Shown here: one piece after another, positions 26,771 through 36,566 of the stretch
Layout of the letters: every line of letters begins with the position of its first letter
Numbering within the stretch: the first letter of the stretch is position 1
Source: VYFG01 sp965203365
GTDB lineage: Bacteria; Pseudomonadota; Gammaproteobacteria; Arenicellales; Poriferihabitantaceae
Direction: 5' to 3'
Length of the DNA stretch: 64,000 bases
Assembly: GCA_965203365.1 (NCBI GenBank)
Contig: OZ241878.1
Coordinates: 2,480,001 to 2,544,000 of the forward strand
Made by a program: the position numbers and the translations under genes
The notes under the pieces: generated by a model
What the model saw: the letters and a program-made list of their open reading frames with translations, nothing else
Told to the model about the DNA's origin: nothing
The model's database searches: none

Positions 26771-27652
26771 TCAGGGAAGTGAAAAGGTGTGGGACTGGCC
26801 GTGTGGATCGGTCCATTCGACCTGCCTGACAAGGGGGTCGATTCGGATCACGGTCCACCCCGCCTGGCGATCGCCCGTCTGCAGGAATGTCCTCTGACCT
26901 GCCTGGGAGAGGGTGACCTGGTTGACCCCATCCCAAACATCAATGGCTTCCAGACGAAAGGGCGGTCTACCCGCCGGTCCCCCTTGCGCCGTTTCGGTCG
27001 GAAGGCTGGGCGGTTGTTCGACCGAGTCGATCCTCGTCTCCCATGAGGCGGTGACGGCGACGAGTTGCTCGACAACCGCCGTCTGTTGCGCGAGGAGCGC
27101 CTCCATCCGGTCCAGGGTAGCCTTGGCCTGATCATTCAGGGCGTCCGGAGTCGGCTGACGGGTGACCGCCTCGTCCAGGCGGGTCACCAGGGTGTCCAGC
27201 CGCTGCCAGAGTGCCTGACGATTCCCATCGGGATTCGGGGGGGTCGTCATGGCCGGGGGCGCCCACGGCGGGAGGTCGTCGGCCGCCGGCGCGTTCTTCT
27301 CGCTGGCCGGAGGGGTCAGCGAAGACTCCTCCACGCTGGCCGGGAGCGGTGGAACGGGCACCAAGGCCGCGGGGGGCCGAGGCTCCAGGTGCGCCTGGTT
27401 TTCGGCGAGCGGCATCGTCAGGCGCCCGATGGCGAGATACCCCAAGGCCCCGAGGATCACCCCACCCAACAGTCCAAGGATCAAGACGGGTCGGGGCCGC
27501 CTTCGGCGGGCGGGAGCGGGGTCGGCGTCAGGAGAGTCAGGGGGCGGTATGAGTTCTTCTTCCAAGAGGTGGGGGTCGATGTCCGAGAGAACCGGCGAAT
27601 CCCTGGGGTCTTCGACCGGCGGGGTCGCCTGAGCGGGGGGCTGATGAGTCAT
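26771..27652 (-). CDS. bitopic ICE membrane protein with PilP-like C terminus
   Basis: 293 residues. An acidic cytoplasmic N terminus (residues 1-50) is followed by RRRRPRPVLILGLLGGVILG as membrane anchor, a Pro-rich stretch, a helical segment (WQRLDTLVTRLDEAVTRQ to TAVVEQLVAVTASWETR) and a C-terminal beta domain (FRLEAIDVWDGVNQVTLSQA, WTVIRIDPLVRQVEW). The last resembles PilP-type pilus-assembly domains. The 4-bp overlap with the PilL-like gene places it in the same unit. Exact role unknown. Confidence 0.75.
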   Translation of the reverse strand: MTHQPPAQATPPVEDPRDSPVLSDIDPHLLEEELIPPPDSPDADPAPARRRRPRPVLILGLLGGVILGALGYLAIGRLTMPLAENQAHLEPRPPAALVPVPPLPASVEESSLTPPASEKNAPAADDLPPWAPPAMTTPPNPDGNRQALWQRLDTLVTRLDEAVTRQPTPDALNDQAKATLDRMEALLAQQTAVVEQLVAVTASWETRIDSVEQPPSLPTETAQGGPAGRPPFRLEAIDVWDGVNQVTLSQAGQRTFLQTGDRQAGWTVIRIDPLVRQVEWTDPHGQSHTFSLP

Positions 27653-28143
27653 CCGGCACAGCCTCCAGGTGGGAAAGCCGCGTCACAGGTCGATGTCCCA
27701 TCCGGCTCCAGGGCGCACCGTTCGAATGCGATCAGCCGATGAACCGGATCCTGAACCAGCGCGAAGGCCGGTCCGGCCAGCACCCAGAGGGCCTCGCGCA
27801 GGGACAAGGGCCCCAATGTCCGATGCACCATCGGGAGGGGCAGGGAAAACAGGTGGAGGGTGTCGGGGGAGTGGACCGCCGTGGGCGCCAGGCGATAGCC
27901 ACTTCGATGCAAAAGATGTCGGACCGCCTCCCCCACGGTCTGGACCGCTTCCGGCATCCGGAGAGTCAGGACCGTACTGAGCAGATCGGTCTGCGCGGCG
28001 GTCGGCGTGGGGGTCGACAGCGAGTACCGGCCCATGGGCACTTCCTGCGCCAGAACCGGTGCGCAGACTTGGCCACCGATCCCGGCCAGACAACTGGCGG
28101 TGATCAGGAGACCCCGAAACAAACGGGAGCGGAGGGATGACAT
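27649..28143 (-). CDS. PilL-like ICE protein, TIGR03748 family
   Basis: 164 residues. The start at 28143 gives the signal peptide MSSLRSRLFRGLLITASCLA. The mature region reads MGRYSLSTPTPTAAQTDLLS and later TVGEAVRHLLHRSGYRLAP, diagnostic for TIGR03748 (PilL, PFGI-1 class). It ends with LREALWVLAGPAFALVQDPV, a secretin N-domain-like segment. The longer frame to 28398 is low complexity and was rejected. Confidence 0.9.
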   Translation of the reverse strand: MSSLRSRLFRGLLITASCLAGIGGQVCAPVLAQEVPMGRYSLSTPTPTAAQTDLLSTVLTLRMPEAVQTVGEAVRHLLHRSGYRLAPTAVHSPDTLHLFSLPLPMVHRTLGPLSLREALWVLAGPAFALVQDPVHRLIAFERCALEPDGTSTCDAAFPPGGCAG

Positions 28144-28253
28144 ATTCGGTCGCCGGGTGGGGAAACGGGGCCGGATCATCCCGAAGACGGGCCCCGAGCG
28201 ACAAGGTGAAATGCCGTCGCCGGCTGATGGGATTTTGACGGACGGGGACGGAG

Positions 28254-29171
28254 TTACCGACCGCAATACAGGGCCACGATCTTGATGCGCTCGTGGCCCA
28301 GTTCTCGGCTGATGACCAGGCGGACGGTCTGGTCGATGGCCTGTTGTTCGACGGTGAGATCCCGGACTCGAGGCCCGTTCGCGGCCGGAGGCGGCCAACC
28401 AGCCAAGGCTTCATACCGCCGCTGGGCATAGGCGTGTCGCAGCCCATGCATGCGGGACAGTCCACTGCGCTGGAGCTCGCGATGATAGACTTTCAGTTGC
28501 TGGCGATAGTTCCGGGTACTGGGAATCAACGACCCCTTGCCGGCCAGCCGGTGCGCTGCGTCCAGGAGGGTACGTTGCTGGTCGGTGATCACGGGGATGG
28601 TCCGGGCCTTCCCGCCCTTGGTCCAGCTGCCCCTGAGCCGGATGTGGTCGCCCTGGTCGGCGTACGAGGGCATGAACTTGATCGACTCCTCCCGTCTCAG
28701 GCCAAAGGCCTGTTGCAACTTGAGGCTCATCCGCACTCTCGGGTCACGGATCGTGGCCAAGGTGGCGTCATCGACGGTTTGGGCCTTGGAGACATTGGTC
28801 AGGTAACGTCGGTTGGGAATCCCGTAGAACGCATTGGATCGGGCCACCACACTGTCCCGGCCGACCTTGCGGGCCCACCAGCGGATGGCCGACATCCTGG
28901 GTTTGATGGTGCCGGCCGACAGTCCCTCCGCCAACCAACGCTGCACCAATGCCTCCACATGCTTGGGCTTGAGGGAGTGGATGCTCATGTGCCGGTATCC
29001 CAGTTCGTGCAGTTGATTGGCAATCAAGGTCAGGGTGCCTTGCCGGGCGGCCTGGGTGCCAAAGCCGCCGTCCCGGTTACGGCGGCACATCTGCTTGAGT
29101 TGGTAGTTCAGGTTTCTCACAGTGCAACCCAATCGGTTAGTGTTACTGACCAGACCGGTGGCCTGGGCCAT
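28254..29171 (-). CDS. tyrosine recombinase (integrase-domain protein)
   Basis: 305 residues. An N-terminal SAM-like core-binding region (HSLKPKHVEALVQRWLAEGL) is followed by a catalytic domain with Arg in FGLRREESIKF, HGLRH (H-x-x-R), ELGHERIK and a terminal tyrosine in VALYCGR. This is the R-H-R-H-Y set. It belongs to the integrase-domain proteins found inside ICE backbones and is not the typical end-located ICE integrase. It is the only recombinase with a complete catalytic set in the window, so it is one candidate for rearrangements seen elsewhere. Confidence 0.88.
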   Translation of the reverse strand: MAQATGLVSNTNRLGCTVRNLNYQLKQMCRRNRDGGFGTQAARQGTLTLIANQLHELGYRHMSIHSLKPKHVEALVQRWLAEGLSAGTIKPRMSAIRWWARKVGRDSVVARSNAFYGIPNRRYLTNVSKAQTVDDATLATIRDPRVRMSLKLQQAFGLRREESIKFMPSYADQGDHIRLRGSWTKGGKARTIPVITDQQRTLLDAAHRLAGKGSLIPSTRNYRQQLKVYHRELQRSGLSRMHGLRHAYAQRRYEALAGWPPPAANGPRVRDLTVEQQAIDQTVRLVISRELGHERIKIVALYCGR

Positions 29172-29731
29172 CCGGTCTCGCCGAAGCGCAGTGGTCGCGG
29201 GGCACCACTCCCTTCCACCTGAAGACTGTCTCGTTTAGACAACCCCGGTCGCTCCCGGTGGGGAGCCAAGCCGGAGTGGCCCAACCGGTCCTGACGGACC
29301 CGGGTCCAGGATGGCCGCTGGCCGCAGTGCAGATCGGGAGGCCACCGGGGGCAGGCGCCACCTCAGTGACTTCGGTGTCGGTGTCTCCAGTGGAAAACGG
29401 CGGCTGGGGATACCGGGCCATCAGGGGGGCCGTTTTCCGACAGGACCCACGACCGGAGTCGCCGCGCTTCACGGGGTCCGAGGGCGCGTTGGCCACAGGG
29501 ATCCGCTGTGGCGGCGGTTGACATGGGGGGAGTATCCTGTGGCCGCCCGGTTCGGTCACGACAGAATCTCGACCAATTCCGGCCGGGATTTTCGGGCGGA
29601 ACCGGCCGCGGCGAGGTTTCCGCAAGACCCGCACCGCCGAAGAGCGCAGGGCTCTTCGGCGGCCGGGCGGGAGAATGGGTAGATTCCCGTTCTCCCGCGG
29701 TACAGACAACGAACGGAACCCGCGTCGGGCT
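29172..29731. other. intergenic, nothing recognised
   Basis: About 560 bp between the recombinase gene and the DUF6573 gene. Frames on both strands lack any family features. Confidence 0.5.
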
Positions 29732-30169
29732 TCAGTCCTCGCTCGGGCGCAGGATGGTGACGACCGGCTCGGCGTTGTCCCCTGGGCCGACCAGCAGTTT
29801 CAGGGTGGTCTCCCGGGCTGTTTTCGTCTGCCCATCGCGGGGCACTCGATACAGCGGAAACAACAGTTGGTCGCCGATCCCGCGGGCAATCCGAATGGCG
29901 TAGGCCGCCATCGTCAGGACATCCCACAGGCGCCCGGACTCTTCCTGGTGGACCTGGCGTCGGGAATCGTCCCCAGACCAGGCCACACAGTCCACCCAGG
30001 CTCCGGCAGTCAAGGCCACCGGCAGGCGAAACCCGGCCTCCTGGGCCATTTGGCCGGTGTCCACGAGGACACCGTCCTCGATGGCCTGGGTACGGGTATA
30101 GGTCGACATCACCGGACCGAAGAGTGATTCGGTCTCGGCGGGTTCAAGCTGATGGGAATTTGCAGTCAT
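29732..30169 (-). CDS. DUF6573 family protein
   Basis: 145 residues. VMSTYTRTQAIEDGVLVDTG followed by EAGFRLPVALTAGAWVDCVA and the C-terminal FPLYRVPRDGQTKTARETTL are characteristic of DUF6573 proteins, common on ICEs and plasmids. Cytoplasmic, function unknown. It lies between the DUF3577 gene and the recombinase gene in the same orientation. Confidence 0.88.
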   Translation of the reverse strand: MTANSHQLEPAETESLFGPVMSTYTRTQAIEDGVLVDTGQMAQEAGFRLPVALTAGAWVDCVAWSGDDSRRQVHQEESGRLWDVLTMAAYAIRIARGIGDQLLFPLYRVPRDGQTKTARETTLKLLVGPGDNAEPVVTILRPSED

Positions 30170-30305
30170 GGCAGTTCTCCTGAAAAGGTGTTACGCCGGG
30201 GCATTCCCTCCCCCTGACGGGGGCGGAACCGCTTCCCCGACAGGGTGAGTCAAGTGATGAGGATGGCCGGACCCCCGAAAGACTCCGACCAAGGGTGGAA
30301 AGAAC

Positions 30306-30722
30306 CTACACCACGGCTTCCTGACGGTCAGCCGCGGTGTAGAACGGTTGGCCCTCGACCCGAATCCACGACAGGCGCAGGAGACGGGATTTCAGGCGAA
30401 TTGCCGTCTGGCCCGCTCGCTCGCCCTGGCGGACGGTGAACGGTTCGGCGCAGAGATCACTCAAGGTGAACCCGGCCAGAACCTTCCGGTTCGCCTCCAT
30501 GGACGGCTGGAGCCGGCGCACGAGTTCCTGCGCCTGCGGTCCGGAGACTCGGCACTCGAAATGAGTGTACTGGGCGTTGTCGACACGGCCCCGAAGCGCC
30601 GCGATGGTGACGCACAGGAAGGGAGCCCCTTCTTTGGGTGTCACCGTCCAGAGACGGCTGAGATAGCCGATCCCCTGCAAGTGAAGATCGAAATACGCTC
30701 TCGTTTCGCGGGTGGATATCAT
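30306..30722 (-). CDS. DUF3577 (STS) family protein
   Basis: 138 residues from the ATG at 30722. MISTRETRAYFDLHLQGIGY and LSRLWTVTPKEGAPFLCVTI open the DUF3577 family, frequently encoded next to single-strand-binding or TIGR03761 genes in ICEs. The end (AIRLKSRLLRLSWIRVEGQP) is also typical. The frame extends upstream to 30938, but that part is not conserved-looking. Confidence 0.88.
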   Translation of the reverse strand: MISTRETRAYFDLHLQGIGYLSRLWTVTPKEGAPFLCVTIAALRGRVDNAQYTHFECRVSGPQAQELVRRLQPSMEANRKVLAGFTLSDLCAEPFTVRQGERAGQTAIRLKSRLLRLSWIRVEGQPFYTAADRQEAVV

Positions 30723-30934
30723 GAAGACCTCCTGATTCGATAAGGAAACATCGGAAATCCGGAGTCCACATGACCCTGACGGGGCATCGGCCCCGGCAGG
30801 GTGAGGGAATGGTGGCCATTCCGTCGAGGGAGGACCGATGGAATCTGCGGATGCAGCGTCCACTGGGCACCGATTGCACGGTCCAAGGGGTGCCTCGCTT
30901 GCCACTGAACCGCAGTGGCCACGGAGAAAATCGG

Positions 30935-31891
30935 TCATGGCGCCCCGCTCGATTCCCCGCCTGGCGGGTCGCGGCGGTCGAGCTCGTCGATGGCATCGGG
31001 GCCCTCCTGGGGAACGCCCCCCGGGAGGTTCTCGGTGGCCGGGGTCGGGCGGGCGGGCTCGACCGAGGTCACCTTGCGCAGCGGGGCCAGCGGGGCCCGC
31101 TGGACGCCTTGGCGCACGGCCGCCGGCAACGAACCCATCTTGCGCCGAGCCCGCTCGTCGGTATGGCCGCCCAGAGTCGCCCGATCAATGTTCAGAAACC
31201 GATAGCCGAGCGGGATCAGAAACAGGCTGCGCAACTTGCGGGCGCCGGCCCGGATGATGTCACCGGCCTGGGTCTTGTCCAGCAGACCGACATGGCAGGT
31301 CGCCAGGGCCGTGCGGGTCAGGGTATCGAAGCTGGCGACCAGGTTGGCGGCCCGGTAGGCATAGGGCGTGGCAAATCGAAGCGGGATTCGGTAGGGCTGC
31401 TGGGATTCGGGCAGGGCAATGTCAATGGCACCCATCTGGGCCAGGGTGTTTTCCAAATCCTCTCGCTGGCGTTGAAACAAGGCGGCCCGGTCGGCAATCG
31501 CATCATGCACCATGATCAACCACCAGTCGGCATAGGGATCGTCATCACGGGCCGCCTGCCAGATCACCCGCAGGCGATCGGCAAACAGGCCCAGGCCGAT
31601 AATCGGGTCCCGGCCGGCAGCGCCCGACCGGCCCCGAACCAGTTCCTGGGCCTTGCGGGTGTGAAGCGTCAGCCAGATGTCACTGCGCAGCGGACCCGGT
31701 CTGTCGGCCCCGTTGGTCCGGTCAGCAGCATTCAGCGGGTTCGGTTCGGCATCAGGCAATGGGTCGGTCACGGTCAGTCTGCATCGAGTGGGAAAGGCGC
31801 GGATTCCAGCCGAAAGGCCGCGACTTGACCAGACAGAACTCCCGCGTCGATCTGGAGGGGTTTTCATCGGGGGTGATTCCAATGGAATCAC
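30935..31891 (-). CDS. ICE protein, TIGR03761 (PFL_4669) family
   Basis: 318 residues, with a true start possibly further in (MKTPPDRRG at 31867 or later). The core, LRSDIWLTLHTRKAQELVRG then IIGLGLFADRLRVIWQAARD and DDPYADWWLIMVHDAI, is diagnostic. The C terminus is Pro/Asp-rich and unstructured. Role unknown; it belongs to the DNA-processing and regulatory half of PFGI-1-class ICEs. Confidence 0.9.
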   Translation of the reverse strand: MIPLESPPMKTPPDRRGSSVWSSRGLSAGIRAFPTRCRLTVTDPLPDAEPNPLNAADRTNGADRPGPLRSDIWLTLHTRKAQELVRGRSGAAGRDPIIGLGLFADRLRVIWQAARDDDPYADWWLIMVHDAIADRAALFQRQREDLENTLAQMGAIDIALPESQQPYRIPLRFATPYAYRAANLVASFDTLTRTALATCHVGLLDKTQAGDIIRAGARKLRSLFLIPLGYRFLNIDRATLGGHTDERARRKMGSLPAAVRQGVQRAPLAPLRKVTSVEPARPTPATENLPGGVPQEGPDAIDELDRRDPPGGESSGAP

Positions 31892-32182
31892 CCCCGCTCG
31901 CGTTCAATGGGTAGCTTTCGCCCGGCGGTGGGAACGGGGAGGGCCCGCCTTCTGACGCGGCGGGGATTCGGCGGGCGGTTTTCAGGCGAAACCCGGCCTG
32001 GCGACCCGAGTGCGATCGGACTTAAGGCGGCGCCTCGTCGATCTCGTCCTTCCGGGACACGTTGACGGACGGTGGTCCGGCAACCGGCGGTCATCATCGA
32101 TCTGGGTGGGCTCCCTGCCCGCTGGCGCCGGTCATCAGACTCCGGACCGATGACGGCGCATTTCCCTGACAGGCCCGACCCG

Positions 32183-32779
32183 CTATCGGGCCTTTCCCGT
32201 CGCCGGACGCGTCCGTCCGTTCAGGTGGCCATACTGGCTCCAGCGACGGGTCAGATTCCAGATGGCCCGCATCGGGATCCCCGTTTCGCGATGCAGGGTC
32301 AGATAGTCGTCGGGGGAGCAGCCGGGATCCGGTTGGTCCATGCCCATCGCTTTCCAGGCATGCCAGAGGCGATGGCTGGTGGCTTCATCGACTTCCGGGG
32401 GTCGTCCGACCGTGGGTTTAACCAGCAAGGTGCGCCGCAGGCGGCTGTAGTCCCGGGAGCCCAGGCCGAAGAGATCCTGCAGCATGGCATGGGGGGCATC
32501 GGCCACAATGAGATCATGCAAGGTGGTCTCCGATTGTCGCTGCGCCCGCAGATGCTCGATCATGGACCAATACACGGCCCGGTTGAGTTCAATGTTCAGG
32601 CAATGCGAACGCAGCCGGCCGATCCGGTGCAGGTCGGTGACATTCATATCCCGCAATGCGTCGATTTCCCGGGGGCCGAAGGCCATGCAGCGAAGCGCCG
32701 AATGGTCGCCTTCGACGAAGCAACGCATGGCATAGATCAGTAGGGCGATGACCAGATCGGATTCTTTGGTTTGTTCCAT
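32183..32779 (-). CDS. DUF2857 family protein
   Basis: 198 residues from the ATG at 32779. FVEGDHSALRCMAFGPREID and ALRDMNVTDLHRIGRLRSHC match DUF2857, usually located just after the ICE ParB gene, as here (29 bp). The C-terminal half contains a helix-turn-helix-like region (LHRETGIPMRAIWNLTRRW), suggesting DNA binding or regulation. About 290 bp downstream, before TIGR03761, hold no recognised gene. Confidence 0.85.
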   Translation of the reverse strand: MEQTKESDLVIALLIYAMRCFVEGDHSALRCMAFGPREIDALRDMNVTDLHRIGRLRSHCLNIELNRAVYWSMIEHLRAQRQSETTLHDLIVADAPHAMLQDLFGLGSRDYSRLRRTLLVKPTVGRPPEVDEATSHRLWHAWKAMGMDQPDPGCSPDDYLTLHRETGIPMRAIWNLTRRWSQYGHLNGRTRPATGKAR

Positions 32780-32808
32780 CGTCAGAAAATACCTCCAGTG
32801 CGTGTTGA

Positions 32809-34443
32809 TCAAGAGATGGATGAGGGTTCCGTCCAGAGGGATACGCCGTCCGCCTCGGTCCGCTTGGCCACCTGATGAATGAGACGGTAGGTGTCCATCA
32901 GCCCCCGCAGGTCCTGCCAATCCTGTTCTTCCAGGTGACGCCAGAGGAGGAATCCCATCTGATGGCAGTCCGGGTGAGGAAAACAGTCGGGGGTGGGGGT
33001 GGACGGGTCGGCCGCGAGCGCACGGCGCAGGCGGGAGGTTTCCGGGATCCGGGCCTTCAGGAACGCCGCCGGAGCCTGGGTCAAATCGCAGCACGCCGCC
33101 AGTTGGCTCCACAAGAGAGGTCGCCGAGGGTCGGGGTTCGGACGGGGGTCGCTGGATGGAACCGATTCGGGCACGTCCCGCAACAAAAACCCCAATCCCG
33201 CTTCGGGGACCCGAATGACCAGTTCGCCCATCGCATGACGCTGCGCCAGCCCCAAGGCGAGGGCTGCCGCCTGTCGGCGCAGGGACGGTAGGTCACGGCA
33301 GACACCGGGGGGGCCGCTGCCGGCCGACCCCGTCGGCGCAGAACCCTCCCGACCGGACCGCTCGGGCGATCCGTGATGGGGCGGGATGCGGGGGCCGGAG
33401 GCGTCATCGCGTGGTGGATCCACCGCCCGGGGTTTCGACCCCGGAGTGGGGGCTGGGGGGATGGCCGGAGGTGAGGTGGAGGGGATCTGTGATTCCGGCC
33501 CCTCGGTGGTCGCCAACGTCGCATCCCCTGGGGAGGGTCCTTCTTCCGGCGGGGTCGGTTCCAAGGGCAGCGGGATCCATTCGCGGCCGGCCAGCTGCAC
33601 GTCGAGCATCGTCCGGGCGGTCTGGATGCCGACTTCCAGGGTGACGGCGATTTCGGAGGCCAGGGCACCATGCAGCAAGTCGGTCTCCCAGTCGGGGGCG
33701 TCATACCGGCGGCAGAGGGCTTCAAACACCTCGGTGAATTCCTCGTTCGAGCCCACGGCACCCTGCTGCCAGACGGCTTTCGCCGCCCGTTCCAAGGCCC
33801 GGATTCGCTCGACCTGGGGGCGACCGAGTCCCTGTTCCAGCGCGAACGGGATGAGGGGCAGCAGTCGGTTGACCGCATAGATCATCTGGGAGATCCGGGC
33901 CTGGGTCATGCCATATCCGGCCTGACGCAGGGCGGCTTCCAGCTGGCGTTGCGACAGGTCCTCATCGCGTTGGGCCGCCAACAAGCGCTTGACCGCACAG
34001 ACCGCCCGGGCCTTGTCGATAAAGGTGAGGTGGCCGCGAAGATCATTTTCCCGCAAGTGGGCCAACAGGACATCGGTCTCGCCGTTCCAGGGGATCACGC
34101 GACAGGGGATGTCGGCAAATCGTCGTTCGCCGGTCTCATGCCACAGCGCCTTGAGGATCGACAGTCGGGTGTTGCCGCCGGAATGGACAATGTAATCGCC
34201 GGCCCCGGGACGCTGGGTAATGACCAGGGGTTGGTCCAGTCCCGCTTGCCGGATCGAATCCTTGATGCGGTCATATTCGGGGTGATCCCCGTGCCTAGGA
34301 TTGTGCTCATACGGCCGGATGCGGCCGACATCAATGAGGCATAAAGGAAAGGATGCCGGCGATTGGGGGTCAGGGGACTGTGCCGTGTCCACGGAGGCGT
34401 TGTCGGCGGAAGTCGGGATGCGTGTCATGACGGAGTACTCCAA
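32809..34443 (-). CDS. parB: ParB family partition protein, PFGI-1 class (TIGR03764)
   Basis: 544 residues (a start at 34428 is also possible). The N-terminal ParB nuclease-like domain reads IRPYEHNPRHGDHPEYDRIK, then LDQPLVITQRPGAGDYIVHS and GGNTRLSILKALWHETGERR. The KorB-like helix-turn-helix region follows (SQRQLEAALRQAGYGMTQAR). A long Pro-rich linker (residues about 285-380) and a helical C terminus complete it. It stabilises or positions ICE DNA. It is the first gene of the long minus-strand unit and is transcribed divergently from the S24 regulator. Confidence 0.93.
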   Translation of the reverse strand: MEYSVMTRIPTSADNASVDTAQSPDPQSPASFPLCLIDVGRIRPYEHNPRHGDHPEYDRIKDSIRQAGLDQPLVITQRPGAGDYIVHSGGNTRLSILKALWHETGERRFADIPCRVIPWNGETDVLLAHLRENDLRGHLTFIDKARAVCAVKRLLAAQRDEDLSQRQLEAALRQAGYGMTQARISQMIYAVNRLLPLIPFALEQGLGRPQVERIRALERAAKAVWQQGAVGSNEEFTEVFEALCRRYDAPDWETDLLHGALASEIAVTLEVGIQTARTMLDVQLAGREWIPLPLEPTPPEEGPSPGDATLATTEGPESQIPSTSPPAIPPAPTPGSKPRAVDPPRDDASGPRIPPHHGSPERSGREGSAPTGSAGSGPPGVCRDLPSLRRQAAALALGLAQRHAMGELVIRVPEAGLGFLLRDVPESVPSSDPRPNPDPRRPLLWSQLAACCDLTQAPAAFLKARIPETSRLRRALAADPSTPTPDCFPHPDCHQMGFLLWRHLEEQDWQDLRGLMDTYRLIHQVAKRTEADGVSLWTEPSSIS

Positions 34444-34592
34444 AGGACCAGGTCAAGGGAATGGCCACACCCGCAACGGGTGTCGTGTGGCTTCATCAGA
34501 TTATAATTTAGCATTATGCTTATTATTTTATCAACTATTTGGAAAAATCCCCCTCCATTGCTAAATGATTTCCCCTGTGATAGCATCGGTGC
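34444..34592. promoter_or_regulatory. divergent operator/promoter region of parB and the S24 regulator
   Basis: An AT-rich island in GC-rich surroundings. The heptamer TTTAGCA (34507-34513) is repeated inverted as TGCTAAA (34559-34565), 45 bp apart, flanking AT-rich stretches. A minus-strand TATAAT lies at 34505-34500, next to the left heptamer. This is a likely operator pair for the adjacent repressor controlling the parB operon. Confidence 0.6.
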
Positions 34593-35303
34593 ATGAGTCG
34601 ACAGATTGAACAGACCCGACGATACAACCTGGAACTTCTGATTGCCGAAGCGGACTCGGCGGTCCGACTGGCCCGTCGCGCTGGGACGCACAGTGCCTAT
34701 TTGAGTCAGGTCCGCCATGGCACTCCGTCTCCCCATGGCAAGCCGCGGGCCATCGGCGATCAGTTGGCGGGCAAGCTGGAACAGGGAATGGACAAGCCGG
34801 AGGGCTGGCTGGACGAGCCCCATCCCGCCGAATGGGCGCAGATCGGGATGTCGGGACCGGTCCTGGCGGTGCCCCCTCGCGGCCGGATCCGAGGACCCCG
34901 GCCGTCTTCTTCCAGACCGTGTCCCGTGATCTCCTGGGTTCAGGCGGGAGGATGGACCGAAGTCATCGAGTCCCCCGCCGCCGGGGGAGATTCAGCCGGG
35001 ATTCCGTGTCCGGTCCGCTGCAGCGAGGAAACCTATGTCTTGCGGGTCCGGGGGGTCAGCATGGAACCGGATTTTCGCGATGGCGACCTGATCTTCGTCG
35101 ACCCCCGGGTCGAGCCCGTCCACGGTCAGTTCGTGGTGGTGATGCTGGAGGATTCACCGGAAGCCACCTTCAAGCAGCTCATCATCGAGGGCGGACGACA
35201 ATACCTGAAGGCCCTGAATCCCGAGTGGCCGACGCCGATCATCGAAGTGAAACGACCAGCCCGGTTCTGTGGCGTGGTCATCTTCAAAGGAGCGGTGGTG
35301 TGA
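34593..35303 (+). CDS. S24/LexA-type repressor
   Basis: 236 residues. The N-terminal helix-turn-helix-like part (LIAEADSAVRLARRAGTHSA, YLSQVRHG) is joined to a C-terminal S24 peptidase domain. The catalytic serine lies in RVRGVSMEPDFRDGDLIFVD and the lysine in EATFKQLIIEGG. Such proteins self-cleave when RecA filaments form and de-repress ICE or prophage genes (SetR and CI are the models). Its divergent position from parB suggests it controls maintenance and transfer functions, so DNA damage may trigger ICE activity. Confidence 0.88.
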   Translation: MSRQIEQTRRYNLELLIAEADSAVRLARRAGTHSAYLSQVRHGTPSPHGKPRAIGDQLAGKLEQGMDKPEGWLDEPHPAEWAQIGMSGPVLAVPPRGRIRGPRPSSSRPCPVISWVQAGGWTEVIESPAAGGDSAGIPCPVRCSEETYVLRVRGVSMEPDFRDGDLIFVDPRVEPVHGQFVVVMLEDSPEATFKQLIIEGGRQYLKALNPEWPTPIIEVKRPARFCGVVIFKGAVV

Positions 35304-36139
35304 GCAGGGACCCGGTCGGGCTGAGGAGCAAGACGATCCATCAGCCTGAAGCCAACAGGACCCATCGAGGGCTCGGGAAAGAACCTTGACCTCGGTCCGG
35401 CCGAACGTCCGCCGATCACGGACCGGATAGCCTGACCGCCGGAAAACGAAGTGGCGTCCGGCCGTCGGGACCACCCGGTACCGTACCCCACTGGGAATCC
35501 GCCGCCAGGGTGGAGGGGGCAAGGCGTCCTGATCAGTCCAAGGCGGCGGGGAATTGGGCTCCCGGTGAAGGGGGCCTCATGACGCCGGGACGGTGTTGGC
35601 ATGGGCGGTGGGGCGGCTGGATGCCCAAGGGCCACTGAAGGGCGGACCCGTGTTCTCCCTGCGGTGACTGGATGGCTTGCTCGTGGGCAACCCCTGTTAT
35701 GTCCGCCAAGAGGCCCCGGCGGGTCATCGGTCGGCAGCCATCGGCGGTCGGTCGACGCCAGGACTGTTCGTCTGGGGGATCAAAGGGCTCTTCTCCGGGA
35801 CATTTTCCCCAGTCACTTCGTCATCTCCTCATGGGAGCGGAGCGGGGCCGGATGACCCATGGTCGGGGGACTGCTTGATCACGAGGAGGCGTCCCGGTCC
35901 CATCGGCGCCTTTCCCTGCACCCACTCAAAGGGGACATTCGGCGGCCCGAGCCGAACCGAAGCCGCCACCCTCCCGCTCGGATGGGCGAGCTCTCCCATC
36001 CAACAGTGAGTCAATCGCGGTCCCGACGGGTTGCCGTGAACCTGCCCGGGCCCTATCCACTCATCATCCCCAACCCGGGGATTGTCTTCACGGAAATGAG
36101 CCTCGTTTTGTCCGTTGTTGGCTTCATTCTCGTTCTCCG
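35304..36139. other. intergenic, nothing recognised
   Basis: About 840 bp without a recognisable gene on either strand, downstream of the S24 regulator. Confidence 0.5.
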
Positions 36140-36290
36140 TCGGCATGGCCTCATCGCCACTCACGGATCCCTTCAGCCGTGGCCGTCCCTGCCAGCGTGT
36201 CTGCGCCCCGGACATCGGCTGACGTTGGGAGGGATAAAATCCCGCCCGCCCTGCAGTCAGGATCACCCCCAGGTCCGGCGGTTCACATCG
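36140..36290 (-). pseudogene. IS4-type transposase extreme C-terminal remnant
   Basis: Minus-strand reading PDLGVILTAGRAGFYPSQRQ followed by PMSGAQTRWQGRPRLKG aligns with the remnant at about 13690-13780 and with the usual IS4 C terminus (RLxGFxPSKRQPLPGTQxLWxG). No catalytic part remains. Confidence 0.5.
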
Positions 36291-36566
36291 GGTCCGGGGG
36301 ATCGCGCGAGCTGGCCCGATGCCGTGGTCGGTCTGCTCATGGCGAAGCGGAATGGGACCTTTCAGGAAGGATGAAATAACCCCTGCCGAATGAGGAACGA
36401 CTCATTCCCCGGCAGGGCAGACCCGGGGTGATCCGGCGGCAGGCCACCTAGTGATTGACGGCGAGGCGTTTGTCGGCCACGATTCTCTGGGCCCCGACTG
36501 TCGTCAGGCCACTGAACGCGGCGAGACCAGGGTCCCATGGAAGCCGTCGAGTCAGCCCCCCTTCCT

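Noticed and set aside
35829..36266. Minus-strand 145-codon frame as a small gene
   Set aside because: Its first ~40 codons match an IS4 C-terminal remnant and the rest is compositional, without start signals.
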